Of a stretch of 64,000 bases of DNA, positions 1 to 11,849 are shown piece after piece. Within the stretch, counting starts at the first letter, position 1. Each line of letters opens with the position of its first letter. The stretch comes from Nautilus pompilius (Eukaryota; Mollusca; Cephalopoda; Nautilida; Nautilidae). The notes under the pieces were generated by a model, which was not told where the DNA came from, did no database searches, and saw nothing but the letters and a program-made list of their open reading frames with translations. The position numbers and the translations under genes are program-made. Location: assembly GCA_018389105.1 (NCBI GenBank), contig JACATO010002450.1, forward strand, positions 1,000,501 through 1,064,500. The letters run 5' to 3'.

Positions 1-319
1 CCATAGCATCATCTCCAAAGGCCTTCTGAATCTTCTCAATAGTCTGGGCTTGCGTATCACCAAGTTTTTGGCAGAATTTGATACAGTATATTTGCTCAAT
101 GCGCTCGGTCATCTTGACTCAAAAAGAAAAATCGCACAGCACTCTCTTCACGTCTGTACTCAACACGTCACTGCGGGCGACTGGCGCAACCTACAGACCC
201 AAAAATTTTTGCGCATGCTCAGGAAGGACGTGACCACCTAATACCCATGCGGATTTTGCTCACGCATTATTATTTTGTTCAAACAACTTCAAGGTCGGAT
301 ACTTTTTGACTACACCTCG
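1..319 (-). mobile_element. mariner element, 3' part cut by window edge
   Basis: This is the 5' end of a minus-strand mariner. The terminal repeat runs to position 319, is followed by the target TA at 320-321, and the transposase start region lies near 112. It aligns without gaps to 41587-41905 with five mismatches in 319 bases (about 98% identity), including the whole terminal repeat and the transposase N-terminus. The rest of the element lies left of the window. The similarity to the second copy implies fairly recent transposition, or gene conversion between copies. Confidence 0.93.
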
Positions 320-431
320 TACTTACAATTTTCATCATTGCAGGATCTAGAAATTTTATAACAATAAGTTACTTTGTACCAATGTCACTCAACAAATCAG
401 GTTAACAGTTTCTAATGTAATTTAAAAAATG

Positions 432-469
432 TATATATATATATATAAATACACACACACACACACACA
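432..469. repeat. (TA)n followed by (CA)n microsatellite
   Basis: A short TA run at about 432-447 is followed by a CA run at about 450-469. The 84-residue minus-strand frame across it, with a Val/Cys/Tyr/Ile repeat tail, is an artefact of the microsatellite. Confidence 0.95.
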
Positions 470-699
470 ATAACAAAAAATAAGCAACATGTTTCCAAGC
501 CTGTAGCACTTGTATTTAAATTGATTTAAAGTATCCATAAGAAAAACTGTCAGTGGACGATAAGTTAGATTGGTGAGCAAAAACAAAATGGCTATCTGAA
601 ACGAGCAGTTAAAATGGCAAAAAACAAGTTTAAAAGCTATCACAGAAAAATTAATACTGCCAGAAAATGCTACCACAACTACCCAAATAGTTTACCAAA

Positions 700-1430
700 T
701 GATATGATCCAGCCAGTGTTGTGCTGATTATGCAACTGGGGCAAAGTTTGCAACCACAAACTCACCTCCATAAGATGTGATATTGTGGACCCGAAATGCA
801 GCATTGGAAACTTGTGCATGGTGCAGATAGGTGATCAATGTTGTCGGTAACAATTAAGTCAGAACTTTGGCTTAGGACCAGAGGAACTACAGATGAAATA
901 TCATCATCCCTATATCTGACACCAGCTAAAGCACCTCTCTTAATGGTGACGATCCATTTTTTTTTTTTTTAGCTGGGCACATCTAACAAATCATTTCCCA
1001 CACTCCAGCCCATCCACCATTAGTCGTGACAAATTGGTTAAAAAAGCATGGTTTCAATGGTTCAACTTCCAGATGCAATGTTGTCTCAATTATTACATAT
1101 GAAGCTGTTAATAGCATCATTTTAGAGGGACATGCAAGTGGCATTTTGGACCATATCTCACTAGCATGAAGCCTGTTACAAACTGCATCAAATTCTATAG
1201 TTGATTGCTTTTTCGAAATCATAAAGAAAATTTGCTGTTGAAAAATAATTTCTTCTGGCAAAGAGTACAATATAACAATCCTCAAAAGGTCTCCATATAA
1301 TGGAAAATGGAAGTCTAATGGTACCTTGTAGTGTTCTACAAATGGAATTGCATTGAACATTGTATTGGGAAGCAACAGAAGCCTGTATCATTCTTCCATG
1401 AACAAATGCCATCACCCTGTTTGCCATTAA
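700..1430 (-). mobile_element. decayed Tc1-like transposase
   Basis: Minus-strand reading gives pieces in order of a Tc1-family transposase. First is a helix-turn-helix-like N-terminus ('RVMAFVHGRMIQASVASQYN', about 1420-1350), then 'YIVLFARRN', then 'VCNRLHASEIWSKMPLACPS' (about 1190-1120). A frame change follows, then 'ALAGVRYRDD' and 'DLIVTDNIDHL' (about 930-830), where Tc1 proteins carry the segment around the first catalytic residues. Frames change at least twice and no terminal repeats are visible. The order and spacing fit a Tc1-like protein of about 340 residues that has lost its C-terminal third. Assignment rests on motif resemblance alone; a different IS630/Tc1/mariner branch is possible. 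Confidence 0.6.
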
Positions 1431-2239
1431 ATGTCATCTAGGCATTCCTAAGTTCGTTTACAACACATACATAGTCAGATTACAGAGAAAATGGTAATGG
1501 GCTGTATGTATGTATAAATGTAGGAATATTAAGCAACACTGCTGTCAAATAAACAAAAATTCTTTTGAATATACAATTTTTCTTCTTTCCCATAAGATCT
1601 TTCTATAGAGCAGAATCTGAAAGTAGTTTTTGTTTTGTTTTTAAGAATACAGAAAAGATTTTGAAGCAAATGAATAGACACACTCATATTTGAGCCTTCG
1701 GAAATAGATGATGATAAATAAAGCAATCTGCAGTATTAAGCTAGTGAGTGATCAGTTGTAATGAAAAGAAATTCATATTTATTGTTCTTGTAATCCTCAT
1801 GTACCCACACTTTTACAATTTTTCAGAGCAACTATTTTCAAGATATAAAGGACAGAAATGAGGGCCACTCAGTTATTAGCAATCAACCTTATGGATAATC
1901 TTGACTTTAATCATAAAAACTCTTGACTAAGATTTTCAGATTTATAAGAAGAAAATTGATAGTCTTCTAGAAATTGTCCCAGAGATATGGGCACAAAAAT
2001 TGTGCAACTTACTCAGTTCTTTTTGCACACCTAAAATTAATTGTAAATCAGTATTTGCATTGTTTTTAGTGTGTCGAATTGTAATGCAAATCAAAGTTGA
2101 AAATGACCATACATTAAATTAGGTAATTTTAATAGTTTAAAATATTCACTTTTAGTTTTTCATACAGTTAATCATAAAAGTGCCTTTACAGTTTCTCCAA
2201 ACTATATTTTTAAGATAGTGAAGGATCCATGATTGAATG
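1431..2239. other. AT-rich, no feature seen
   Basis: No open frame with recognisable protein similarity, no RNA gene and no repeat structure beyond homopolymers was found here. Confidence 0.6.
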
Positions 2240-3000
2240 CTATATACTCCAGTACCTGATGTCATACAGCTGACAGTCTGATGGTTCATGCTCAAAATCC
2301 CAGTTCACTAAAATTGTTAGTGAATTTGTCACTACTCCAAGATTTTGTTTTATCCATGAACAATACTTCACTACTGCTTAATTATATTTGCCATTTATAA
2401 TAGTTGTAGTAGTGTTTATTAAAAGCATATCAATTTACCACACCATTATCAGCTTCCTTGCCATACAATTTAGTATCATTACATATATCAAGAAAAGCAG
2501 AAGGGAAAAAATGGAGCCTGAATCACCCTTGTGGTAACAAACCCTTTACTCAAAGTAAACTGTCAAATCATACTGTTTACCTTATAATTTTCTATTTATA
2601 TTAACAATGCACCAGTTATACCTAGACCTTTACATTGGTCTATTAAAAACTTACAGAATTATCAAAAGCTATACTGAAATTCAAGCAAATAATCATTTGT
2701 AACCCTTATCTATATTAATCTTTAACAAACTCATTTATAAGATAAGAACCAGGCTGAGACCTATATTATCTTCTGGTAGGGCATTATCTTGTAATGATCT
2801 GAATAATTTCTTATGCAATTACATTTTCTAATAATTTATCCATGATTGATGTTAGATTAATTCTCCTGTAAATTTTTAGGAATGCCATTATTACCATTCA
2901 TAAGATTTTTAGATCTTCATATGAATGATCATCGGCAGTTCATTATCAAGAAGATGGTCTGTAAAAATGCATTGTAACAGTAGTTACTAGTGAAGCTGAC
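2240..3000 (-). mobile_element. decayed LINE reverse transcriptase (CR1/L2/jockey-like)
   Basis: Reading the minus strand with stops and frame changes gives the ordered landmarks of a non-LTR reverse transcriptase. These are 'NYRRINLTSIMDKLLENVIA' (fingers, about 2880-2820), 'FVKD', 'LNFSIAFDNS' in place of the usual FSKAFD core (about 2690-2660), 'KGLLPQG' (about 2540), and 'NDTKLYGKEADN' in the ADD active-site region (about 2485-2450). Further on come 'YYKWQI' and a degraded tail. The YADD-equivalent lacks an intact Asp pair ('CNDTK'), so the enzyme is dead. No poly(A) or terminal structure was found. The order of motifs makes the RT call fairly firm. The clade is a guess. Confidence 0.62.
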
Positions 3001-5276
3001 CTAGATCAGTACAATGATTCCTTCAAAATTTCTGTGACAGTCCATAGAGCATGTTGACAGATATAGCTAGCTAGCCTCTAACATAATGGGATAGGCTACT
3101 AGAAAAAAGAGTACAAAGCCCCAGTGGGGAGAGGAGATTTTGTATCAAATTTCAATAAGTAGTTTGGCAACACCAGTGCTGACAAATTACACACCAGTCT
3201 GAAGTTACCAGATCCTTTTATCTAGTATCTTTTTGTCTGTAAGAATGTGAGCAAAAGTTTTGCATGAGTAAAAGCAACACTTTTGGCAATTTATTTTTCT
3301 TGTTTTTTTTTTTTATTTTTAAAACTTATTTTTTTAATTTTCAGCATTCTCCAGGAGATTTTAAAAAAATAAATAAAAAGTTATAATACCCTCACAGTCC
3401 ATTATTAAACAGAAAAAAAAAGAAATTAGTCTAGACAAATACAATGATCTCCAGTGCCAAAAGCTATACTATAAACATTTCTTTCTTGTTGTTCATTTGA
3501 TAAGCTATTTAAATGTCTATCTTTAAATGGTGTAATCTGGTGCCTTTTAGATCTAATAACTAAAAGTACCTATCAAAAATGATGTTTAAGATAAATAAAA
3601 GCAATATCAAAATCTGAACATTTATTTTGAGAATTTAGCAAGCCAACATACTCTACAAATTTTATATTAATGTAGTCACTTTAAACTTATTTTTTAACAA
3701 ATTATGATAATTGATAAAATCATTCATGTACACTTGAATACCAAAGTCAGTTTGAAATTTTAGGCTTAAAATTGTGCATAGTAAGAAACAAATGAATCCA
3801 ACAAAAAATGAACAAGTTTGCACAATTTTTATCATAGTTTTTTTAACAGCATAATAAACAAAAAAGACAAAAACTGGAAATGTAGAGTTTTCAAACTAAT
3901 TAATTAATATGGTGACAAAATTAATAACATTTAAATTGCAGTTTATGATATAACAACAAAATAGTGCAGTGAACATCTATGTGTTATGGGTTTACAGCAT
4001 TTATAATTTAAAGCAAAGGCTTTAAAAACAAACAGTTACTTCAATTTCTTTTATTTTTAAAATCATGCAATGGTAATTATGTTGATTTTGTTTTAACATT
4101 TTATGCTTAGTACTAAAATGATAAATAAAATTTGTTTATGTAAGAAAAATGTGATGCACTCAGTATATCAGAGCTTTAAAAAAATTAATAAACAAATAAA
4201 AATTTCTACAAAGTTTATTTTCAGCACTAGATATATGCACATTAAAACTTTTCATGATAATTTGGTTTATGCCTGCTTTAATGAAAAAAATTGATTCATC
4301 AGCTGGAAAATTTGCAAACTCTTTATTATAAACTTCAACATTCTGGGAAAATTTGGAAGCAAGAATAAAAAAAATTGTGTAGTTCCTTTTCTTGCGTTCA
4401 GATTTAATGTTTTCTTTCATACATCAAAGCTAAAAAAATACATGAAGAAAATTAATTTAATTAGTTTGTCAAACAGCAACGAATATCATCACAGTTATAG
4501 TACTACATGTCATTCTGATTTAGATATAGTGAATTTATCTAGTAAATTCTCATAAATATTAAACAGAAGTCATCTTGTACAGTCTCTACATGAATTATAA
4601 TATAATTAAAAATGTTTGTAAAGTAGGATGCATTAAACTAACCAAGCTTCTAAATCCCCTGTATGTAATGCATCTAATTAATGAATGATTTCCAGATAAA
4701 TGAAAACTTTATAGTATTTGGAAATTTAAAAAATCTTTAAAAAAAATGTTTGCACAACAGGGTTGTCGTAACATTAGGGAGATGGATGACTATAGTTTCA
4801 TCATTTTAAACAATAAAGCCTACTGCTTACATCATTTAGTTTCTTTGAAATTCAAAACCTGCATATGTTACTGTTATTTTTCTCTTGAGAGTATGAAGCA
4901 ACCTTAAAACCTGGCAGTTTTAACAAAATTTACTTAAAAAAATTAATTGAGGGTTAAATATTGATGATTTGTGTGAAGATATTAAAGAATAAAGACCTCA
5001 TTTGCAAGAAACAAAATGCACTATTTTAATTAATGTGATCTTAGCAGGTATCCTTCACAAAAATTAAAAGACATTCTTCTACCCAGTAAGCTGTTGATGT
5101 TTCAGTTAATCAGCATCTTACCTCAGTAGATGGGTTTGACAAAACACTATAGTAGTTGCTAGTGTTTTTTTTTTCCATTTTGGTGAGAAAAGCAAAGATA
5201 CCAAATTCAATGTTTCAATAGTATAGTGATAAAAATCTTGCCATGTACTATGCAGAAAAAAGCAAGTTATATAGTA
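3001..5276. other. AT-rich, no gene seen
   Basis: Long A/T runs and no recognisable coding frame. The block at 3001-3240 is less AT-rich and could be the worn upstream part of the LINE at 2240-3000, but I could not match it. A GGTAAG-like donor on the minus strand near 5120 has no supporting coding sequence. Confidence 0.5.
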
Positions 5277-6515
5277 TTAGATCCTTACAGAAGTTTTGTT
5301 GGTTTTTATGTTAATTTGAGTTTCATTTTTTGCAAGCTTGTGAAGGTGTGTGTAGATAAATTATATATTGTTTTGTAGTATGTACTTTGGCATACATTAT
5401 GCAAACCTACCTTTTTAAAAATCATAAAATGGATATTTGTTTCAGGGTTCTTGTTTTTTGTGCCATTTTGCTTCATGAGCTCAAAATGGGCCACAAAGCA
5501 AGTGAGGCAACTTGTAACATCAAGCAAGCATGGGGCGAGGACACAGCAAATGACCACAGAGTATAATGATGGTTTGCAGTTTGGATCAGGAGATGTGAGA
5601 TTCGAAGATAAGGAACGTAGTGGATGTTCTTCCAGCTGTGATGACAACTGTCTGAAAGCCTCAGCTGAAACCGATCCAAGAAAAACAGAGTGAGAAATTG
5701 CTGGATAGCTTGATGTAAGTACTGCAACTGCCTCCCAGCATCTTGTTGCAAATGGCAAGGTGAAAAAGCTTGACAAGTGGGTGCCTCACGAGTTGAATGA
5801 ACAACAACAAAATCGATTGGAGATCTGCTCTTCACTTGTCATAAGAAAGAAAAACGACCCATTTCTTGACTGAATCATTACGTGATGAAAAATGGATCCT
5901 TTACAACAATTGCAAATGATCAGCACAGTGGCTCGACAGAGACAAGATGCCTAACCACGTTCCAAAACACAGCCTTCACCCAAAGGTCATGGTCACTATC
6001 TGGTGGACTGCAACTGGTGTCATCCACTATAACTTCTTGCAACCTGGTGAAACCATCAAAGCTGAAAGGTACTGTCATGAACTAAACATTCATCAGAAAC
6101 TCTCCCAATGAGTCAGCATTGGTAAATCGAAGAGGCCCAATCCTACTCCATGACAATGACTGTCCTTATGTTGCAAAAGTGACTCTTCAGAAACTGAACA
6201 CATTTGGTTACGAAGTTCTCCCTCATCCAGTCTATTCACCAGACCTTTCTCCCACAGACTACCACCTTTTCAAACACCTCCACAGCTTGCTCTATATGAA
6301 ATCCTTCTCCAAGCAGCAACTGAAGCTGCCTTTCAACAGTTTATTGACTCCAGATGTTTTTCAAAATGGTATAATTACACTTGTAACTTTTTTTGCAGAA
6401 GTGTATTGATTGTACTGGAGCTTACTTTAATTAATAGATTTCACGTTCAGCAATGATATGAAGTCTCACTGTTGTGGTAAAAAAGAAAACCCACCTGGCA
6501 TTTTTAACAACCTAA
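5277..6515 (+). mobile_element. SETMAR/Hsmar1-type mariner, copy A (broken)
   Basis: The left terminal repeat starts TTAG at 5277 after TA; the right one ends in CCTAA at 6511-6515 ('TTTTTAACAACCTAA'). The plus-strand transposase reads, through frame changes, 'EDTA..' and 'FEDKERSGCSSSCDDNCLKA' (N-terminal HTH and linker, 5540-5660), then 'LDKWVPHELNEQQ' (5770-5815). Next are 'LLHDNDCPYVAKVTLQKLN' and 'YSPDLSPTDYHLFKHL' (6140-6285). The second and third catalytic Asp are 34 residues apart, the D,D34D spacing of mariner. The 96-residue frame 6119-6409 is the longest clean piece and covers the catalytic C-terminal half. Frameshifts and stops make it non-autonomous. The same family recurs at 38192-39313. 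Confidence 0.9.
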
Positions 6516-7484
6516 CAGTAGTACTACTAGAAATTTTGGAACTGTATATTTGAAGCATCCAAACAATGCACAACAAAAAAATTTTTTTTAAATAAATGGT
6601 TATGAGAAATGTTCAAGGAGTATTTTGAAAAAAAAAATACAAACAATAATGACCAAAAGATGATCTCAATGTACTAATGTCCTAAAGTTAATCTTTATAA
6701 CACATATTTTAGTGATATTTATAGATTTATCCTTTTTGGTAACTTTACTTTTAAAAAGTATAATTTGATCAATTTTTCAAGATTGCAGACGATAATCAGC
6801 TTTGCATACATATTTTTAAAAGTTATTTAATTTTTTTTTTAAACTCCATGACCCAAATCAAAACAATAATAATGCTTAATCAGCCACATTACACGATATA
6901 CTAACTGTAGTTCCTTAAAATTATTATGCACATACATTTTTTTATTAGTGTTCAATAAAAACTTAAATTTTTTTGATATGTATTTCTTTAGGTAAAAAAT
7001 ATATTTGATAAAGGATTTTTATTCTTAAATGCATATTTTGGTTAAATCAATTCAATAAGAATTTGAAAATACCAAGGGTATGAAAAATTTAGAACTTGAT
7101 TTCAAGTAAAAAATATAAATTAGTAAATATGACAAGATAGTAAAAATGTTTTTAAGAACTTTGGTAGTTCTTTCAGTCTGGTGCATTCATATGTATATTT
7201 ACATATATGGATTACATCTATTTTTAGTTAAATTCCATAAAATACATTAAAATTTCTCCTTTTGTCTTTTTAGCTTGGTTTCCTAAACAAGTACTTCGTC
7301 TTTTTGTTTTTTTAATAGTTTAAATAATTGGGTGCACACACACACACAGAGAAATTGATAAAAATTGCTCTGCTGCACCAAAATTCAAAAACACACTGAA
7401 TTTATTAGGTTTAGTAACTTCTCTCCATTATAATGTGATTAATAATAGAAATGAAATTAAGGATTCAATTTTGAAATTACTTAC
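6516..7484. other. furin 3' intron or flank, AT-rich, no feature seen
   Basis: This lies downstream of the last visible furin exon in gene direction. I looked on the minus strand here and in the rest of 1-7484 for the P-domain exon that should follow 'NGVGRK' and did not see it. A (CA)n run of about 15 bases sits at 7333-7347. Confidence 0.55.
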
Positions 7485-7588
7485 CTTTTCGACCAACTCC
7501 ATTTACACTCCAGTCTGGTGCATTGAGGTTTTCTGGTTTAGCTGTCATGACAACAACATGTTGCATATCTCGCCACGTTAACATTGGA
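7485..7588 (-). CDS. furin: furin-like proprotein convertase, exon F (end of catalytic domain)
   Basis: The acceptor is TTAATTAG at 7589-7596 and the donor GTAAG at 7484-7480. The exon reads 'PMLTWRDMQHVVVMTAKPEN' then 'LNAPDWSVNGVGRK', the last helices of the subtilisin-like catalytic domain before the P domain. Its first base completes an Asn codon begun by the exon at 15929-16029, giving 'LQANPMLTWRDMQH' across the splice. It ends after the first base of the next codon, expected to be Val as in other furins. In the family this segment packs against the P domain, which is not in the window, so the gene continues left of position 1 after an intron of at least 7.4 kb. All residues are readable and no stop is present. 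Confidence 0.96.
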
Positions 7589-8529
7589 CTAATTAAAAAA
7601 CAAACAAAAATGATGTAACTGTTTATTGTCTTTTCTCTTTAATATTAAATTTTTTTTTAAAAAATCAAAACAATACCATTAAATATATCAATGATAAATA
7701 AAAGAAATAAGTGATTAAAACAAAGATGATAAATATTATCATTGTGAAAAAATGATTAAGTTTTTAAATAATCATAGTTACCAATTAAACATAGAAATAA
7801 TCTGAATGCTATAAAATTAGTCTCTGATGTATAAACAATTTAGTGGCTAAACATCAGAAAACACTACAGGAAAACTTTCCCTGGTGGAGATTTTTAATAA
7901 TAAGGCACCATAGAATGAACCAATCACATGAACTTGAGAAAGAGAGAGAGATGGAATTGTTTCAATAGAATTAGAACTCGAGAAACTTCTGTGGTACAAG
8001 ATAAATCAATGGTTTAAAGAAAGAAATCAGAAACATGATAGATTTATCAGAATGTTGGGGAAAAAAAATTCTCTTTATTATAGGGCAATAGGCACTCAAA
8101 CAAAGGATAAAACATTTAGAAAATCCAATTATTCACAAAAAAGTGATGTTCAAAAGAAAAACACTAAAAATCTTAAAAAAAAATCATCTTTTGATAATGA
8201 GAACATTAAGTAATGCTATCTACTATCCTAGAATAAACATTTAAAGAAGAAAGAATGACCATTACAAATATGCTAATGTTCTTAAAAACAATCTTTTGAT
8301 TTATTCTGGTGAATATTATTATGGGCATCCATGGTGGGGGGTGGCAAAATAACATCAATTGTGGGTAAAGTGTCTGGTGATGAAAGCATACTAATGTAAA
8401 AAAATAGAAATACTAATTTGTTTTTTTTTGTTGTTCATAGTATTTGATTTGATCAATAACTTTTTTCTTTTTACTTAGAAATATTTTGCAAGTATGCTTA
8501 CCTTCACTGTTTGTGTTACCCCTCCAGAG

Positions 8530-10250
8530 CTCACAATAAAATAACTTTTACAAAAACAAACTCATTCAATACTAATTTTAAATGTCTCTGGTCTTGACCA
8601 AATCTATCCATTATTTTTTGAATAAGTTCTTGCCCGTTAGCTGTAACTTCTGCTCTATAAACACTCATCATTGTTAGAGCAACATGAATTGCTTGATGAA
8701 TGAAAGGGAATAGTTCAGTGAACTCTAACAACTCAATGAGTTCATTTTTAATTTTCTAACTCATTGTTCCCACCTTTTTAGACCATATCTCAAACCAGGT
8801 GATAGCTTCAGCTTCCAAGTTTTCAGTTTCGTACACTATTTTTACAATTTGGTTTTTGAATTCTTCATGTCCAATGTGTAGCATTTGTACAGGATGAAGA
8901 CAAAAAAGACAGAAATTTTGTTTACTCTCTGCAGCAAATCAGCTCTCCTAGTGGTGAAATGACTAAGTCCAAATATGATATAAACAATATTTGACAAAAA
9001 AATTCCTCCACAATTGAGCCAATCAACATTAAATCAAAATGTTTATTGTCGGAGAACAGATTTAACTGTTGAACTTTAGCAAAAAGTTTGAATTGTTTTT
9101 CTGCTTTTTGTCAGTGTTCACGAAACATGTATAAGCTCTTGAACATGAATATATACTTTTATGATATCAAGTTCAACAGACAGAAGAGCTTGTTTTACAG
9201 ATTTTAGCATTGTCAAATAGCTAGAAATTAAAGCCAGACAAAAATTAAACATTATTGTGCTTTGAGCAGATTCTAATTAATGTGCATCTTGTCATGCCTT
9301 ACATGAATCTGTAGTAGCCAGCCACGTGTTTTAGATAGTGGCACCACATTTGGGAAGACATCTCCTTGGACTCTCATGGAAAGATGTTATAATAGTTTTG
9401 ATTGTACCAATTGTATTGCGTATCTCAGGTACACAATTCAAGTCATTTACAATCAGAGTTATGAGCAGCACAATGGACAAGCAAAGCTTTTGGTTACTTA
9501 CTTTTTATTAACGTGAAACTTTCCTCATCTGTCATCATAGAGCACCTGTTGTATCCTTGGTCATGTAGTTTTTCTAGAATTAAGCCAAACTTTGTACACT
9601 CTGATCAATGATAGTATTGGCAATGGAAGTAGCATCCAGTTCATATAGTCTTGTGAATACTAGAAATTCCTCTTGGATAATATTTTCAGTGGTTGTCGTG
9701 TCAATGAAATCTACACCAAAGTGACAACTGCTTCTTTCCAGATGTGTCAGCACTTTTATCAGCAATTATTGAAAATGCAGTGGAATTGTTTGCAGAAGAA
9801 ACTATTTTTTCCATGATAGTTTTTTCACAGAGACTGATTAGTACATGTTCTATATGGACCACAAATGTACAGTGAGCATTAGCTCAAGCATGTTCCAAAC
9901 GGTTTTATAGCATCTCATCTCCAGTTTTGCTTCCTTCACCACATAAAGCAATGTCATGTGTACAACAAAAAAAAAAATGTTGACAATATTGGATATAATA
10001 CTTTTTGATTCTGTTCAACTTCCCACTCCAAAGCCTTGTCTGGTTGTGAGACAATATTAATTTCTGATTTTTTCTTCATGACCAAAAATTTAGTTGCATC
10101 TGCTTGTGCATTTCTGTGCCAAGTGGTAAGTATATGACTTCTTGCTCTCTCATGAAAGTCTCTATACCTTGTAAAAGTGTAAAAGGTAATGATGAAAAGT
10201 TCCACGATGAACTAGCTTTGGGAAAATCGTTGGTTACTAGATGGAAATTT
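8530..10250 (-). mobile_element. decayed hAT transposase (DUF4371/hAT-C type)
   Basis: Minus-strand reading gives a typical hAT series. It starts with 'FHERARSHILTTWHRNAQAD' (BED/TTF-like N-terminal part, about 10160-10100) and 'FSIIADKSADTSGKKQLSLW' (start of the RNase H fold, catalytic Asp in ADKSAD, about 9775-9720). 'ENIIQEEFLVFTRLYELDAT' (about 9690-9630) and 'GYNRCSMMTDEE' (second catalytic region, about 9560-9520) follow. Then come 'PKALLVHCAAHNSDCK' (about 9500-9450) and a C-terminal stretch 'LHPVQMLHIGHEEFKNQIVK' (about 8905-8845). Several frames and stops are needed, so it is a pseudogene. The C-terminal dimerisation region ends early near 8530. A G-rich block at 8328-8346 (TGGTGGGGGGTGGCAAAA) resembles a hAT terminus, but I found no partner end. 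Confidence 0.82.
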
Positions 10251-10859
10251 CATTGCTACTTTTTATAACCTAATGAAATCTGAAAAATGGCTCCTAGCAC
10301 TTAGTTCGATTAACCAATTAGAAGGGCTGCTAGGGTCACTAACTAATCAAAACACAATTATACTAACCAATATGTGACCCTTTATTTATTAATTAATCTA
10401 TCAGCTTGTTTTCAAAACTAGAGACACAGATAGTTCAGCCATTTACTTTGACACATGCAGGCTCTGGAAGTGCCTTATATTTTATTTTCCAATACTGCTA
10501 TTTTCTTAACCCAATCTTTGGCTGTGTGGTGTCAGACTTGTTATTTCTTGAAGGATTCACCAAGCACCAGTGAACAGGGCAAAAAATAATGCCATCATTA
10601 TGCTATCATCATCAACTTTCCAGGAAGCTACATTAAAAGGGAAATTTACTGATAAAAGAGTATAGCAATACCATGGACTTCCAAAATTCAATAATCCCTA
10701 GTTCTGACCATAACCAACACCTCCAGAGGGCCAAAGACTTATAAATTAAGAAATTTCTAGGTGAAAACAAACAAATACTAAGAGATATTTCCAATAATCA
10801 TGGTAGACATACAATAAATACTACATGGTATGTAATTTAATCTGTATTTTCCTTAGATT

Positions 10860-11460
10860 TATGATATACTTTAGTGATCAAATTGTCTTTAAAGTCAACT
10901 ATTAGACAGAAACAGAAAAAAAATGCCACAATGTGCCAACTGGAGATATAGTAACAGCATTAGACAATCCCTGTAAGGGTATGTCTGTTGCTAGTGTTGC
11001 TGAGAAATATGGTATGGTTGTGTAACTACTAAACAGTGCAGAAAACCTGAGGTTAAAATAAGAGTTTGCTGCTACTGTTAAGAAGCCCCAAAAGATATAT
11101 TTTGTTAAAAAGTTTGAAAAATGCTGGCATTGAAAAAACACTTCTTGAATGGATAAAACAAGCCAGAACATTCCAATATCAATGAATATTACTTTTAAGA
11201 AGGTTAAAGACCTTTACGTCCAGATGCATCCTGAGGAAAATGAAACTCTTTAACTGCATATAGAGGATGGTATAGCAAATTCTGGAATTGCCATGGACTG
11301 CAAAGCTCTAGGTTAAACAGATAGTGCTAATACAAATGCAGCTGAAAAGTTTAAGAAAACCTTCAAATCACCTTTCTCAACATCAACCAGATAAAATATT
11401 TAATGTTGATGAAATAACTTGTGAAAAAAAAAAACAAAAAAAAAACTATACCATCACAGA
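10860..11460 (+). mobile_element. pogo/Jerky-like transposase N-terminal remnant
   Basis: The plus strand reads, with frame changes, 'MSVASVAEKYGMVV' (psq-type HTH, about 10980-11020), 'LEWIKQARTF' and 'PISMN' (about 11145-11190, CENP-B DNA-binding part). Further pieces are 'KKVKDLYVQMHPEENETL' (about 11200-11250) and 'HQPDKIFNVDEI' (about 11380-11420), where pogo-family transposases have the first catalytic Asp in a NxDE motif. The element breaks off after a run of As. No terminal repeats were found, and the catalytic remainder is missing. Confidence 0.7.
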
Positions 11461-11849
11461 GCTAATTGCATGCAGGAAGAAGCTTCTTCCTAATCCTGTT
11501 TTTTTTTGAAGTATCTAAGAACAGGATAAATCAGTGGTTAACCATATTCAGTCCTGATACCCCTTGGACCAAATATGGAGCTGTACATACCAACTTTCAA
11601 TGGAGATTCAGTAATTTTTATTTTTATATTCTAACTTTTAAAAATTTTGAAGATTGCAGCTGAGAGCAAACTATATTTATGGAGCAAGACTATTTGAAAA
11701 GTAGTCTAAAATACTAATTCATATTTTGAATTCTTAAATAAATGCTTCTTTTTTTCTAATACATGTACTGTCAAAAAGACAAGATATAACAACACTAAAA
11801 CCTTTATTAAGAATCATAACAAATTTTATTCTCTCTTTAAGTCAGACTA

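Noticed and set aside
422..676. 84-residue minus-strand frame
   Set aside because: Its C-terminal third is TA/CA microsatellite translation.
762..768. GAGGTGAGT-like splice donor on the minus strand, possible furin P-domain exon
   Set aside because: The sequence before it does not read as P domain in any frame and fits the Tc1-like remnant instead.
5306..5835. Two overlapping minus-strand frames of 156 and 120 residues
   Set aside because: Antisense to the SETMAR-type transposase on the plus strand; the 86-residue frame at 38414-38674 is the matching shadow in copy B.
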